A DNA stretch of 8,785 nt from Halobacteriales archaeon SW_9_67_24. Lineage in GTDB: Archaea; Halobacteriota; Halobacteria; Halobacteriales; Halococcaceae. The notes under the pieces are model-generated. The model saw only the letters and a list, made by a program, of their open reading frames with translations. It was not told the origin of the DNA and made no database searches. Where the stretch lies: contig PXSV01000022.1 in NCBI GenBank assembly GCA_003022685.1, forward strand, positions 546 to 9,330, in the 5' to 3' direction. Each line of letters opens with the position of its first letter. Positions within the stretch are counted from its first letter, which is position 1. Both the position numbers and the translations under genes were made by a program. This document shows positions 1-6,422 of the stretch, piece after piece.

Positions 1-3
1 ACG

Positions 4-66
4 TTTTTTGTAAAGGGGGTCGAGCGAGCGAAGGGAGCGAGCGCGATCCCCCTGCAGTAAAAAGGT
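4..66. terminator. Intergenic repeat and T-run terminator region
   Basis: This stretch lies downstream of the minus-strand initiation factor gene. Read on the minus strand, five T residues (complement of A59-A63) begin within a few bases of the stop codon, which fits a U-tract archaeal terminator. On the plus strand a six-T run sits at 4-9 and could end a gene arriving from the left. Between them, GGGGGTCG (15-22) can pair with CGA-T-CCCCC (44-52, T47 bulged). The loop holds two copies of GAGCGAGCG (22-30 and 35-43). Termination is inferred; the runs and repeats are seen directly. Confidence 0.5.
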
Positions 67-360
67 TCAGGCGACGTTATAGCCCTTCTCGCGCAGGAAG
101 TCCTCCACGCGGCCCGTGTGATTGCCCTGGAGTTCGATCGCGTCGTCCTCGATGGTGCCTCCGCAGGCGAACTTCGATTTGAGGTCCGAGGACAGACTGC
201 TCATGTCCACGTCGCGCGGATCGAACCCTTCGATGATCGTTACTTCCTTCCCGTAGCGGCGCTCGTCGATGCGGATCGTGATCTGCTGGGACTCTCTGGC
301 CACGTCTTCGCAGACGCAGAGTTCCTCGGGCAGCCCGCACGTCGAGCAGACTTCCGACAT
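67..360 (-). CDS. sui1: Archaeal translation initiation factor aIF1 (SUI1 family)
   Basis: This 97-residue protein matches the archaeal SUI1/eIF1 family in length and layout. In the known family the protein binds the small ribosomal subunit and governs start-codon selection during initiation in the cytoplasm. The N-terminus carries four cysteines (C5, C8, C15, C17), a small zinc-ribbon-like arrangement. The SUI1 fold follows from about residue 26, with the alternating strand pattern ITIRIDERRYGKEVTIIEGF. The conserved stretch KSKFACGGTI (61-70) comes next, then the ending IELQGNHTGRVEDFLREKG (76-94). The ATG at 360 is favoured because the TATA box centre is about 30 nt upstream, giving a leaderless or nearly leaderless transcript. 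It is transcribed on its own: the nearest upstream minus-strand gene ends 90 nt away with a hairpin and a fresh promoter between. I am confident of the family; the physiological role of this copy is inferred. Confidence 0.95.
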   Translation of the reverse strand: MSEVCSTCGLPEELCVCEDVARESQQITIRIDERRYGKEVTIIEGFDPRDVDMSSLSSDLKSKFACGGTIEDDAIELQGNHTGRVEDFLREKGYNVA

Positions 361-372
361 TACACCGGAGAC

Positions 373-387
373 TATGGTATCACCATA
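373..387. promoter_or_regulatory. Perfect inverted repeat overlapping the aIF1 promoter
   Basis: TATGGT-ATC-ACCATA is a perfect 6-3-6 inverted repeat. It overlaps the downstream edge of the TATA box by three bases and lies just before the expected transcription start. That position would let a dimeric repressor block TBP/TFB or RNA polymerase. The symmetry and position are seen; the operator role is inferred and no regulator can be named. Confidence 0.4.
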
Positions 388-394
388 TTAAATA
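385..394 (-). promoter_or_regulatory. TATA box of the aIF1 gene
   Basis: The minus strand reads TATTTAATAT here, close to the haloarchaeal TATA consensus. It is centred about 30 nt before the ATG at 360, as expected for a leaderless transcript. It is the only strongly AT-rich stretch in this intergenic region. Confidence 0.75.
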
Positions 395-424
395 CTGTCG
401 GGACCCGTCGCGGTTCGGAACGGA

Positions 425-449
425 CTCCCGGGCCGTCGGCACTCGGGAG
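425..449 (-). terminator. Possible hairpin after the transglutaminase operon
   Basis: CTCCCG (425-430) pairs perfectly with CGGGAG (444-449) across a 13-nt loop, two bases past the stop codon of the last operon gene. No T-run follows, so it is not a classic archaeal U-tract terminator. It could stabilise the mRNA 3' end. In a GC-rich genome a 6-bp stem can arise by chance. Confidence 0.3.
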
Positions 450-450
450 G

Positions 451-2718
451 TCACGACCGCCGGAGGCGACGGAGGAGGGGCGTGCGCTCGCGGACGAGAC
501 CGGCGACGAGTTCGGTCGCCTCGTCGCCTTCGGCCCCGGTCGCCGACCCCGCATAGCGGGCGCGTTCGTACAGGTCCCCGACACGTACGGCGCGGTCGTC
601 GGCGTCGATGGCGGCGAGGTACTCCCGGGGCGTCTCGTCGGGTCGCCGCGGGCGGTGGCGCTGTTCGAGCAGGTATTCGAGGCGCTCGAACGCGCGTTCG
701 ACCTCCGTGGCGGGCGCATCGTCGGGGTGATAGCGCAGCCAGAGTTCGCGGTAGGTGCGTTCGGCCGCGCCGCTCCGGCGTGCGCCCGCGGCGAGCCCCG
801 CGAGCGCCACGAGACCGAACGCCCACTGCTCGCGCGTCGGCGAGGGGAGCGAAGGTCCCGGGCCCGACGAGTCGCCGCCCGTACCGTTCGCGGCCGAACC
901 GGTCGTCTCCGCTCCCGGGGGGAGCGATACCGTCCCGTTCGCCCCCTCGGCTTCCTCCTCGGCGACGCCTTCGAGGCCACCCTGGACGTTCGCGGCGTCG
1001 TCGGGCTCGGAGTCGTTCGTCCCGCCGAACGGCGTCCGAGTCGGTGTCGGCGTCCACTCGCCGCCCTCCGAGGCGTTGGTGTCGATGTCGGTGGCGTTGC
1101 CGGCACGGGCGTCTTCGAGCGAGGCGTTCTCGACCGCGGTGCGCGGGCCGCCGGGCGTGGGATCGAACCTGATCCACCCTGCATCGGGGAAGTAGACCTC
1201 GACCCACGCGTGGCTGTCGTAGCCCCGGACGACCCACTCCTCTTCGGCGACGCGCTGGCCCTCGGCGTAGCCCGTCACGAACCGTGCCGGGATGTCCTGG
1301 GAGCGGAGCATGGTGGCCATCGTGGTAGCGAAGTAGACGCAGTACCCCCGGTCCATCCCGAACAGGAAGGCGTCGGCGATGTTGCCGTCGGGACGGTCGA
1401 CGTCAAGCGAGTAGTTCTTCGTGCCTTCGAGCCACCGCTCGACGATACGGGCGGTGTCGTAAGGGTTGTCGGCGTTCGCCGTGATCCGCGCGGTCCGGTT
1501 GGCGACCCGCTGGGGCGTGCTCTCGGGAAGCGCGGTGTAGCGCTCAGCGAGGCCGTCGGGGTAGTTCCGTCCCGCCGTGCGCAGCGCGTCGGAGGTGGCG
1601 ATCGGCTGGCGGCTCGTGACCGAGTAGGTGTCGCCCGGTTCGAGCCCGTCCCCGGGCTGGAGTCCGTTCAGATCGGTGACTTTCGCCCCCTCGGCCGCCA
1701 GTCCCGCGATGTCGACCGGCTTCCATGCCGCGAGGAGGAGGCCGATGTCGGCCTCGGCCTCGTACGTCTGGTCGATCGTCGTGGCGTTCCCCGGTGGCCC
1801 AGCAAGCGAGCCGTCGAGCGGGCGGGTGTCGCCGGTTCGGACCCACCCCTCGCCCGTGTAGCGGTCGTAGGCCGCCGCACGCCAGTAGCTCGCCCGGTCG
1901 CTCTCGACGGTGAAGCGGAGTTCGGGCGAGAGCGAGATCGAGCCCTGGATCCCCACCCGGTCGCCGGCCGCGAGCAGGCTCCCCTCGACGGTGCTCCCGC
2001 CGCCACCGCCGCTACCGCCCGAGGGGACCAGGGACTCCTCCGCGCCGCTGGGAACGACGCTCACCAGCGGCGCGATCACGATCATCGCCGCGAGCACGAT
2101 CACGAGCACCTCGGCGTGGCCCGATCGACCTCCATAACTGTCGAGTTCGCCGAACCCGACGACGCCCGCCGCGCCGACGACGCCGGCGAGCACCACGACC
2201 GCGCCCGCATCGCCCGTCAGTACGAAGAAGCCGAGCGTCACGCCGCCCACGACCGCCGCGCCGACGTACTGGCGGCGGAGCGCGAAGTACCACGCGAGAA
2301 AGGTCGGTGCGGGCGCGATCCCGGCGACCCAGATCCCGGCCTCCGCGATCTGGAGGATCGAGAGCCCCGTGAGGAGCGCGAGCACGTCGGCGCGCACCGC
2401 ACCGAACGATCGGAGCAGGGCTGCGCCGTTGGGCACCGCGAGGACGTAGCTCCAGAGCCCGACGCCGAGCAGCGCCGCCGCGATCAGGAGCGCCGCCACC
2501 GCCGGCAAAAAGCGTGCGAGCAGCGTCGCCGCGACGAAGCTCGCGGCCACGAACAGCACGAGTCGGTTGGTCCCGCCGGCCACGTCGGCCACGTCGAAAC
2601 AGACGGCGAGGAACGAGGCGATCAGGAGCGCCGCCGCCCCGAGCGCGAGCCCGCGCCGCACTCCCCCGTCGAACCGCGACGATCGCTCCGCCAGCGCGGA
2701 CCGGACGGTCGTGCTCAC
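451..2718 (-). CDS. Membrane transglutaminase-like protein with DUF4129 tail (TgpA type)
   Basis: This 755-residue multi-pass membrane protein has about six to eight hydrophobic segments between residues 23 and 222. A glycine/serine linker (SGGSGGGGGS, about 233-242) and a large extracytoplasmic region follow. That region contains a transglutaminase-like cysteine-protease core with probable triad C460 (RGYCVYFAT), H503 (YDSHAWVEV) and D519 (IRFDPTPGG). The C-H and H-D spacings (43 and 16) resemble those I recall for bacterial TgpA. A Thr/Pro/Gly-rich low-complexity stretch leads to another membrane segment (about 632-648), then a cytoplasmic DUF4129-like tail with RRPDETPREYL near residue 691. 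The GTG at 2718 is chosen because GTGA overlaps the stop of the DUF58 gene. The open frame continues upstream only as a shadow of that gene. It is the last gene of the MoxR-DUF58-transglutaminase operon. The substrate is unknown; a role in envelope or surface-protein processing is inferred. Confidence 0.9.
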   Translation of the reverse strand: MSTTVRSALAERSSRFDGGVRRGLALGAAALLIASFLAVCFDVADVAGGTNRLVLFVAASFVAATLLARFLPAVAALLIAAALLGVGLWSYVLAVPNGAALLRSFGAVRADVLALLTGLSILQIAEAGIWVAGIAPAPTFLAWYFALRRQYVGAAVVGGVTLGFFVLTGDAGAVVVLAGVVGAAGVVGFGELDSYGGRSGHAEVLVIVLAAMIVIAPLVSVVPSGAEESLVPSGGSGGGGGSTVEGSLLAAGDRVGIQGSISLSPELRFTVESDRASYWRAAAYDRYTGEGWVRTGDTRPLDGSLAGPPGNATTIDQTYEAEADIGLLLAAWKPVDIAGLAAEGAKVTDLNGLQPGDGLEPGDTYSVTSRQPIATSDALRTAGRNYPDGLAERYTALPESTPQRVANRTARITANADNPYDTARIVERWLEGTKNYSLDVDRPDGNIADAFLFGMDRGYCVYFATTMATMLRSQDIPARFVTGYAEGQRVAEEEWVVRGYDSHAWVEVYFPDAGWIRFDPTPGGPRTAVENASLEDARAGNATDIDTNASEGGEWTPTPTRTPFGGTNDSEPDDAANVQGGLEGVAEEEAEGANGTVSLPPGAETTGSAANGTGGDSSGPGPSLPSPTREQWAFGLVALAGLAAGARRSGAAERTYRELWLRYHPDDAPATEVERAFERLEYLLEQRHRPRRPDETPREYLAAIDADDRAVRVGDLYERARYAGSATGAEGDEATELVAGLVRERTPLLRRLRRS

Positions 2719-3584
2719 GACCTGCGCCCCCCGTCGGCGACCGCACCCGAGGGACGCGCGTCGGCGAGCCGGTCGAACGGCGTTTCGCGGTCGTCGACCG
2801 TCACTCGGGTGCCGTCCGCATCGGCCAACACGTGGACGTCGGCGTCGGGGTCGTCGGCCCGGCCGGGGCCGGCGCGCGCGAGCGCGCGCAACACGCGATC
2901 GCGCTGTGGATCGCCGCCACCACGTTCGATTCGGCCACCGGGGTAGGTCAGCCCGACAGCGAGCCCCGAATCGAGGAGGTAGGTGGCCACGCTCGCCGCG
3001 GCCGACGCCATCCCGTCGTCGTGGCCCGCCGCCGCCTCCGTGACGACGGTGACGCCGGTCGCGTCGGCCTCGCTGTCGAACTCCATCACCACGAGGTCGT
3101 CGCGCTTCGCGCTCGACTTCCAGTGCACGTCCCGAAGACTGTCGCCGGGGACGTACTCGCGGAGCTCGTCGAACGCTTCGCGGTCGTCGAACGGGTCGTG
3201 GCCGTCGAACGCACCCTCGACCCCAGCGAGCTGGTAGCACTCCGGATAGACGAGCACCGGCGTCCGTTTGGCGTAGGTGAACTCCTTCGTGAACAGCCCG
3301 AGAACGTCCGACACCGTGAGCGTGAGCGGTCCCAGTCGGTGTTCGCCACGATCTTCGAGTTCGATGTCGTAGGCGACGGTCGCCGGCAGCGCCCGCTTCG
3401 GTGGCGAGAAGTCGCTGCCGAGGTCGTCGTCGATCGTCTCCGCGATGCGGGCGGTCAGCGCGCTCTCGGCGTCGACCTCGATCTCGATGATCGCGTCGAG
3501 CGAGCGCTCGCCGAACGCCCCCGCGAGCCAGAACCCGAGGGCGCACAGGCCCGCGAGCACGAGCGCGCGGCGAGTCGGTCTCAT
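2715..3584 (-). CDS. DUF58 domain protein, apparently internally shortened
   Basis: This 289-residue protein has one clear N-terminal membrane segment (about residues 7-24). The body carries the DUF58 signature FDELREYVPGDSLRDVHWK (138-156) followed by SSAKRDDLVVMEF. The later part (about 175-260) resembles the von Willebrand A-like fold typical of the family. DUF58 proteins are regularly encoded next to MoxR ATPases and are thought to be their partners at the membrane; no reaction is established. The start ATG at 3584 overlaps the MoxR stop in an ATGA, and its own stop overlaps the transglutaminase start in a GTGA, so translation is probably coupled. Haloarchaeal relatives, as I recall them, have a second hydrophobic segment and a conserved Gly/Glu turn right after the SLDAI-like motif. 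Here SLDAI (28-32) runs straight into the strand IEIEVDAESALTARIAET, suggesting a loss of about 40 residues in frame. That comparison is from memory. Confidence 0.85.
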   Translation of the reverse strand: MRPTRRALVLAGLCALGFWLAGAFGERSLDAIIEIEVDAESALTARIAETIDDDLGSDFSPPKRALPATVAYDIELEDRGEHRLGPLTLTVSDVLGLFTKEFTYAKRTPVLVYPECYQLAGVEGAFDGHDPFDDREAFDELREYVPGDSLRDVHWKSSAKRDDLVVMEFDSEADATGVTVVTEAAAGHDDGMASAAASVATYLLDSGLAVGLTYPGGRIERGGGDPQRDRVLRALARAGPGRADDPDADVHVLADADGTRVTVDDRETPFDRLADARPSGAVADGGRRS

Positions 3585-4573
3585 TCGACCCGGACCGCCG
3601 ACAGCGCCGCCTCGATGACGTCTCGGCCCGTCCGATCGGCCCCCGACGCCGGCCGGACCCGGTGGGCGAGCGTCACCGCGGCCTCGCGTTTCACGTCGTC
3701 GGGGATCACGTACCCCCGGCCGTCGAGCGCGGCCCGCGCCTGGGCCGCCCGGAGTACGGAGAGCGAACCCCGGGGACTGACGCCGAGTTCGGCACGCTCG
3801 CGGGTGTAGTTGGCGAGGCGCGTGACGTACTCCCGGATCGGTCCCTTGACGGTGATCTCGCCAACGGCGGCGCGCGCGCCGCGGAGCTGGTCGAGAGTGG
3901 CGACCGGTTCGAGACGTTCGATCGGGTGGGTTCCCACAGTCCTGTCGAGCATCGCCGACTCGGCGTCGGGCTCGGGGTAGCCGAGTTCGAGCCGTTTCAT
4001 GAACCGGTCGACCTCCGCGACGGGGAGCTCGTACGTTCGGTTCCGCTCGATCGCGTTCTGGGTCGCGATCACGGTGAAGGGCTGTTCGAGCGCGTGAGTG
4101 GTGCCGTCGACGGTAACCTGGCTCTCCTCCATCGCTTCGAGGAGTGCGCTCTGAGTCTTGGGGGGCGCACGGTTGATCTCGTCGCCGAGCACGACGTTGG
4201 CGAAGATGGGGCCGGGCCGGAACTCGAACTCCCTGGTCTTCTGGTTGAAGACGTTCGTCCCGGTGACGTCGGAGGGAAGCAGATCGGGCGTGAACTGCAC
4301 CCGGGAAAAGGAGCTCTCGAACGAGCGCGCGATCGCCCGCGCGAGCATGGTCTTGCCGACGCCGGGGACGTCCTCCAGCAGGACGTGGCCGCGGCCCAAC
4401 ATTGCGGTCACGATGTGCTCGATCGCGTCGTGGCTGCCGACGATCACCTGCTCGGTGTTCCCGATGACGGTTCGGGCGAGGTCGCCGACCTCGTCGATCG
4501 ACGGCCGGTGGGGGGGTTCTGGACGGGTCGTCTCGACTCGGCCGGGCTCTGTGTCGGTGTTCGCATCCGTCAT
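3581..4573 (-). CDS. MoxR-family AAA+ ATPase
   Basis: This 330-residue ATPase has all the expected MoxR motifs. Walker A is LEDVPGVGKT (66-75), Walker B is VVLGDEINRA (127-136, D131 and E132), the PPKTQSALLEAM stretch follows, sensor 1 is ATQN (170-173), and the sensor 2 region is LGVSPRGSL with R268. MoxR proteins are cytoplasmic chaperone-like ATPases that remodel or activate partner proteins, commonly those carrying von Willebrand A-like domains. Here the partner is presumably the DUF58 protein. The ATG at 4573 is chosen because the MTDANTDTEP start is a typical acidic haloarchaeal N-terminus. The 40 residues upstream in the open frame are not acidic and do not resemble the family. It is the first gene of a three-gene operon and ends in an ATGA overlap with the next gene. 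No strong TATA box could be placed close to the start, so a leader of some tens of nt is possible. Confidence 0.95.
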   Translation of the reverse strand: MTDANTDTEPGRVETTRPEPPHRPSIDEVGDLARTVIGNTEQVIVGSHDAIEHIVTAMLGRGHVLLEDVPGVGKTMLARAIARSFESSFSRVQFTPDLLPSDVTGTNVFNQKTREFEFRPGPIFANVVLGDEINRAPPKTQSALLEAMEESQVTVDGTTHALEQPFTVIATQNAIERNRTYELPVAEVDRFMKRLELGYPEPDAESAMLDRTVGTHPIERLEPVATLDQLRGARAAVGEITVKGPIREYVTRLANYTRERAELGVSPRGSLSVLRAAQARAALDGRGYVIPDDVKREAAVTLAHRVRPASGADRTGRDVIEAALSAVRVE

Positions 4574-4805
4574 GGATTGGAAGCTGGCGTTGTCTGCGGG
4601 CCGGCGACCGGGATCGACCGCCGGACTGCTCTCTCGGCTACTTCTGGGGCCGAACGCTTGTAACCTTACTGTTCGCGTGTAACTGTCACGCACCTGTGAT
4701 GGGGCTACGGGGGCGAGAGAGCGCCGATCGGGGCCGACGAGGATCGACTCCGGTTCGGCGGGAGTCCGGAAAACCGATATAGCGGGTTCGTCTACCCCAC
4801 GTTCG
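4574..4805. promoter_or_regulatory. Divergent intergenic region between moxR-like gene and tandem-wHTH gene
   Basis: These 232 bases separate two divergent genes and hold no convincing ORF. The plus-side gene has its own TATA box (separate entry). On the moxR side the only AT-rich patch is around 4657-4685, where TGTAAC occurs twice in direct orientation (4659-4664 and 4678-4683), 19 nt apart. The patch lies about 90-110 nt upstream of the moxR ATG, so it could be an upstream promoter or a regulator site. The role is inferred. Confidence 0.35.
4774..4783 (+). promoter_or_regulatory. TATA box of the tandem-wHTH gene
   Basis: CCGATATAGC is preceded by the purine-rich GGAAAA (about 4768-4773), which fits a BRE-TATA pair. 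Its centre is about 27 nt upstream of the ATG at 4806, the spacing expected for a leaderless haloarchaeal transcript. Confidence 0.6.
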
Positions 4806-5336
4806 ATGGGGCTCTCCGACGAGGCGACGGCGCGGCTCGAAGACGTGGTCGCCCTCCAACCGACGAAAAACGCCGAACTCGCCGAGCGATGGGGGATGGA
4901 CGGCGGCAGCGAGGTCCACCAGTACCTCGAAAGCGAACTCGCCGATCACTACTACCGCGACGAGAACAGCCTGATCCGTGCGACCGCCGACGCCGCGGCA
5001 CTGGTGGGCGAGGAACCGGAAGAAGACGGCCCGCGAACCGTTCGCGTCCCCGCTCTCCAGCGCCAGGCGTTCGCGGTCGTCGCCGACCACGACGAGCGCG
5101 CCGAAAGCGTGGTCTCGGTGCTCCACAAGCTCCGCGATGCCACGTCGGATGTGGGCGATACGGACGGGGCGGACCGGGCGGACGGAGAGGGAGATCACGA
5201 CGCCGACGACGTGCGCTCGGCGCTCCGCGGTCTCGAACGCCGGGGTATCGTCGAGGTGGTTCAGCGGACGGTGCCGACCTTCCGGCTGGCGGTCGAGCGC
5301 GACGCGGTTTCCGTCGAAGCGATCGACGAGGAGTGA
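4806..5336 (+). CDS. Haloarchaeal winged-helix-like protein (probably DUF5797)
   Basis: This 176-residue protein is acidic, soluble and has no membrane segment. The N-terminal part (about 8-62) reads like a winged helix: QPTKNAELAERWG (18-30) as the first helices, EVHQYLESELADHYYRDEN (36-54) as recognition helix and wing. A second helix-turn-helix-like unit appears split around an acidic linker: VPALQRQAFAVVADHDERA (81-99) before it, and VRSALRGLERRGIVEVVQRT (136-155) after it, ending in a wing-like strand. From memory it matches a Halobacteria-restricted family annotated DUF5797; I cannot verify that number. DNA binding is inferred from the fold pattern only. The linker at about 115-134 is made of D, G, A and R and comes from a repetitive GC-rich stretch (5156-5190), so its length may vary between strains. 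The stop codon directly abuts that of the convergent gene. The ATG is supported by the TATA spacing. Confidence 0.75.
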   Translation: MGLSDEATARLEDVVALQPTKNAELAERWGMDGGSEVHQYLESELADHYYRDENSLIRATADAAALVGEEPEEDGPRTVRVPALQRQAFAVVADHDERAESVVSVLHKLRDATSDVGDTDGADRADGEGDHDADDVRSALRGLERRGIVEVVQRTVPTFRLAVERDAVSVEAIDEE

Positions 5337-6422
5337 CTACTCCGGTGCGTCGGGCCGTCGTCGTGCGTGTCGCCGCGCCAGGAGCCGCCTGACGGCGCTG
5401 CCTGGCCCGCCCTCGATCGGCCAGCCCGCAGCGCGCCAGTTCGGGGGTTCGGGTTCGAACGCTGGACAGGACCCCGCACACTCGGCCGCGGTCTGACGGC
5501 GCTCCTTCGCCGCACACCACGGCAGGACGTCCCGACCCCCGTCGCGCGCGTCGCGGCGCAGTTCGAAATGGCGACAGTCGGGTCGCATCGTATCGACGTA
5601 CGATCGCCAGCCACGTTCGTACGCGCGCTCGGCGATCGCGAGCCGCTTTTCTCGTTTCCACTCGGGGCTTACATACTCGAAGCGCGCGGCCGATCGATCG
5701 TGGGGATCGCCAGTCGGCCGGTCGAGAATACGGGTGCTCGGTTCGTCGACCGCGAGCGTTCGCGGGTGCCATGCGACGCTTGCGTCGTCTCGATTCGAAC
5801 CCTCGAACGACTCGTCACCGAGAACCAGCACGCCCGCCTCCACGGGGAAATCTTCGAGCAGGACCGGTTCGACGGCTTCGCCGGTGGCGGTGGTGGCGAC
5901 CCAGACCTCGTCGGCGAGGCCGAGTGCGACGTCGTGTTCGATCTGGCCCGCGAGGGCGCGCGCGGCGCTCGCGGTGAGGTCGGGCTTGTTCTCGATCGCG
6001 ATCACGCGCTCGATCCAGTCGGGGTAGGCCCACTTCCGGCGGAGTTCGATCCGGTTGCCGCGCTGCCTGGTTTCGACAATTCCGCGGTCGGCGGCACGGT
6101 GGACGGCCTCGCGGACGTATCGCCAGGGATAATCGGGTTCGGGGAGCGCGTCACGATACCACGTCCACTCGGCGGGCGCATGCTGGACGACCCCGAGGAG
6201 GTCAGAGTCGAGTCGCTTGGAGCCGAATCGGGCGCGTTCGGCGAGCGCGTCGGTATCGGCCTTGACGATCACGGTGTCCCATCGCCGGTGTTTCGTGCCG
6301 AGCTGGCGCGCCACGATCGCGGTAGTGTCGGGATCGTGCGCGTCGCCTGGCGGCCAGTTGCGCTCGGCCCACGCGCACACCCGGAGTTCGAAGGCGAACT
6401 CGCTCTCGGCGCTCTGGGTCAC
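5337..6422 (-). CDS. PD-(D/E)XK nuclease-like protein with C-terminal four-cysteine cluster (probably DUF5787)
   Basis: This protein of about 361 residues looks like a haloarchaea-specific family I recall as DUF5787; the number is tentative. The N-terminus EFAFELRVCAWAE leads to RRWDTVIV with D49. VIAIENKPDL follows with E144-x-K146, and AGQIEHD with Q160 sits in the next helix. This D...ExK...Q order resembles PD-(D/E)XK nucleases. Between D49 and ExK lies a winged-helix-like insert (YVREAVHRAADRGIVETRQR, about 102-121). The C-terminal part has cysteines 283, 303, 315 and 319 (C-x19-C-x11-C-x3-C), suitable for zinc or an iron-sulfur cluster, then a basic tail rich in arginine. No ATG is available in frame: the choices are GTG at 6422 or TTG at 6428. 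GTG is preferred because a weak TATA-like TTAG lies about 26 nt upstream. Nuclease activity is an inference from motif spacing. Confidence 0.7.
   Translation of the reverse strand: MTQSAESEFAFELRVCAWAERNWPPGDAHDPDTTAIVARQLGTKHRRWDTVIVKADTDALAERARFGSKRLDSDLLGVVQHAPAEWTWYRDALPEPDYPWRYVREAVHRAADRGIVETRQRGNRIELRRKWAYPDWIERVIAIENKPDLTASAARALAGQIEHDVALGLADEVWVATTATGEAVEPVLLEDFPVEAGVLVLGDESFEGSNRDDASVAWHPRTLAVDEPSTRILDRPTGDPHDRSAARFEYVSPEWKREKRLAIAERAYERGWRSYVDTMRPDCRHFELRRDARDGGRDVLPWCAAKERRQTAAECAGSCPAFEPEPPNWRAAGWPIEGGPGSAVRRLLARRHARRRPDAPE

Noticed and set aside
1990..2025. CCGCCGCCACCGCC tract considered as a regulatory repeat
   Set aside because: It is in frame and encodes the Gly/Ser linker of the transglutaminase-like protein, so coding explains it.
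118..2946. Very long plus-strand open frame of 942 codons
   Set aside because: It is antisense to the aIF1, transglutaminase and DUF58 genes. Its translation is rich in Arg, Gly and Pro with no domain, as expected for a shadow frame in high-GC DNA.
2719..3546. N-terminal 276-codon extension of the transglutaminase frame
   Set aside because: It lies entirely over the well-supported DUF58 gene, is Arg-rich, and the GTGA overlap marks the true start at 2718.
2514..4663. Plus-strand open frames (2514-3809 and 3662-4663) opposite the operon
   Set aside because: Both are shadows of the DUF58 and MoxR genes. Their translations are mirror-like, have no recognisable motif and no promoter.
4574..4693. 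40-codon upstream extension of the MoxR gene
   Set aside because: The extra residues are not acidic and do not resemble MoxR N-termini, whereas the ATG at 4573 starts a typical sequence.
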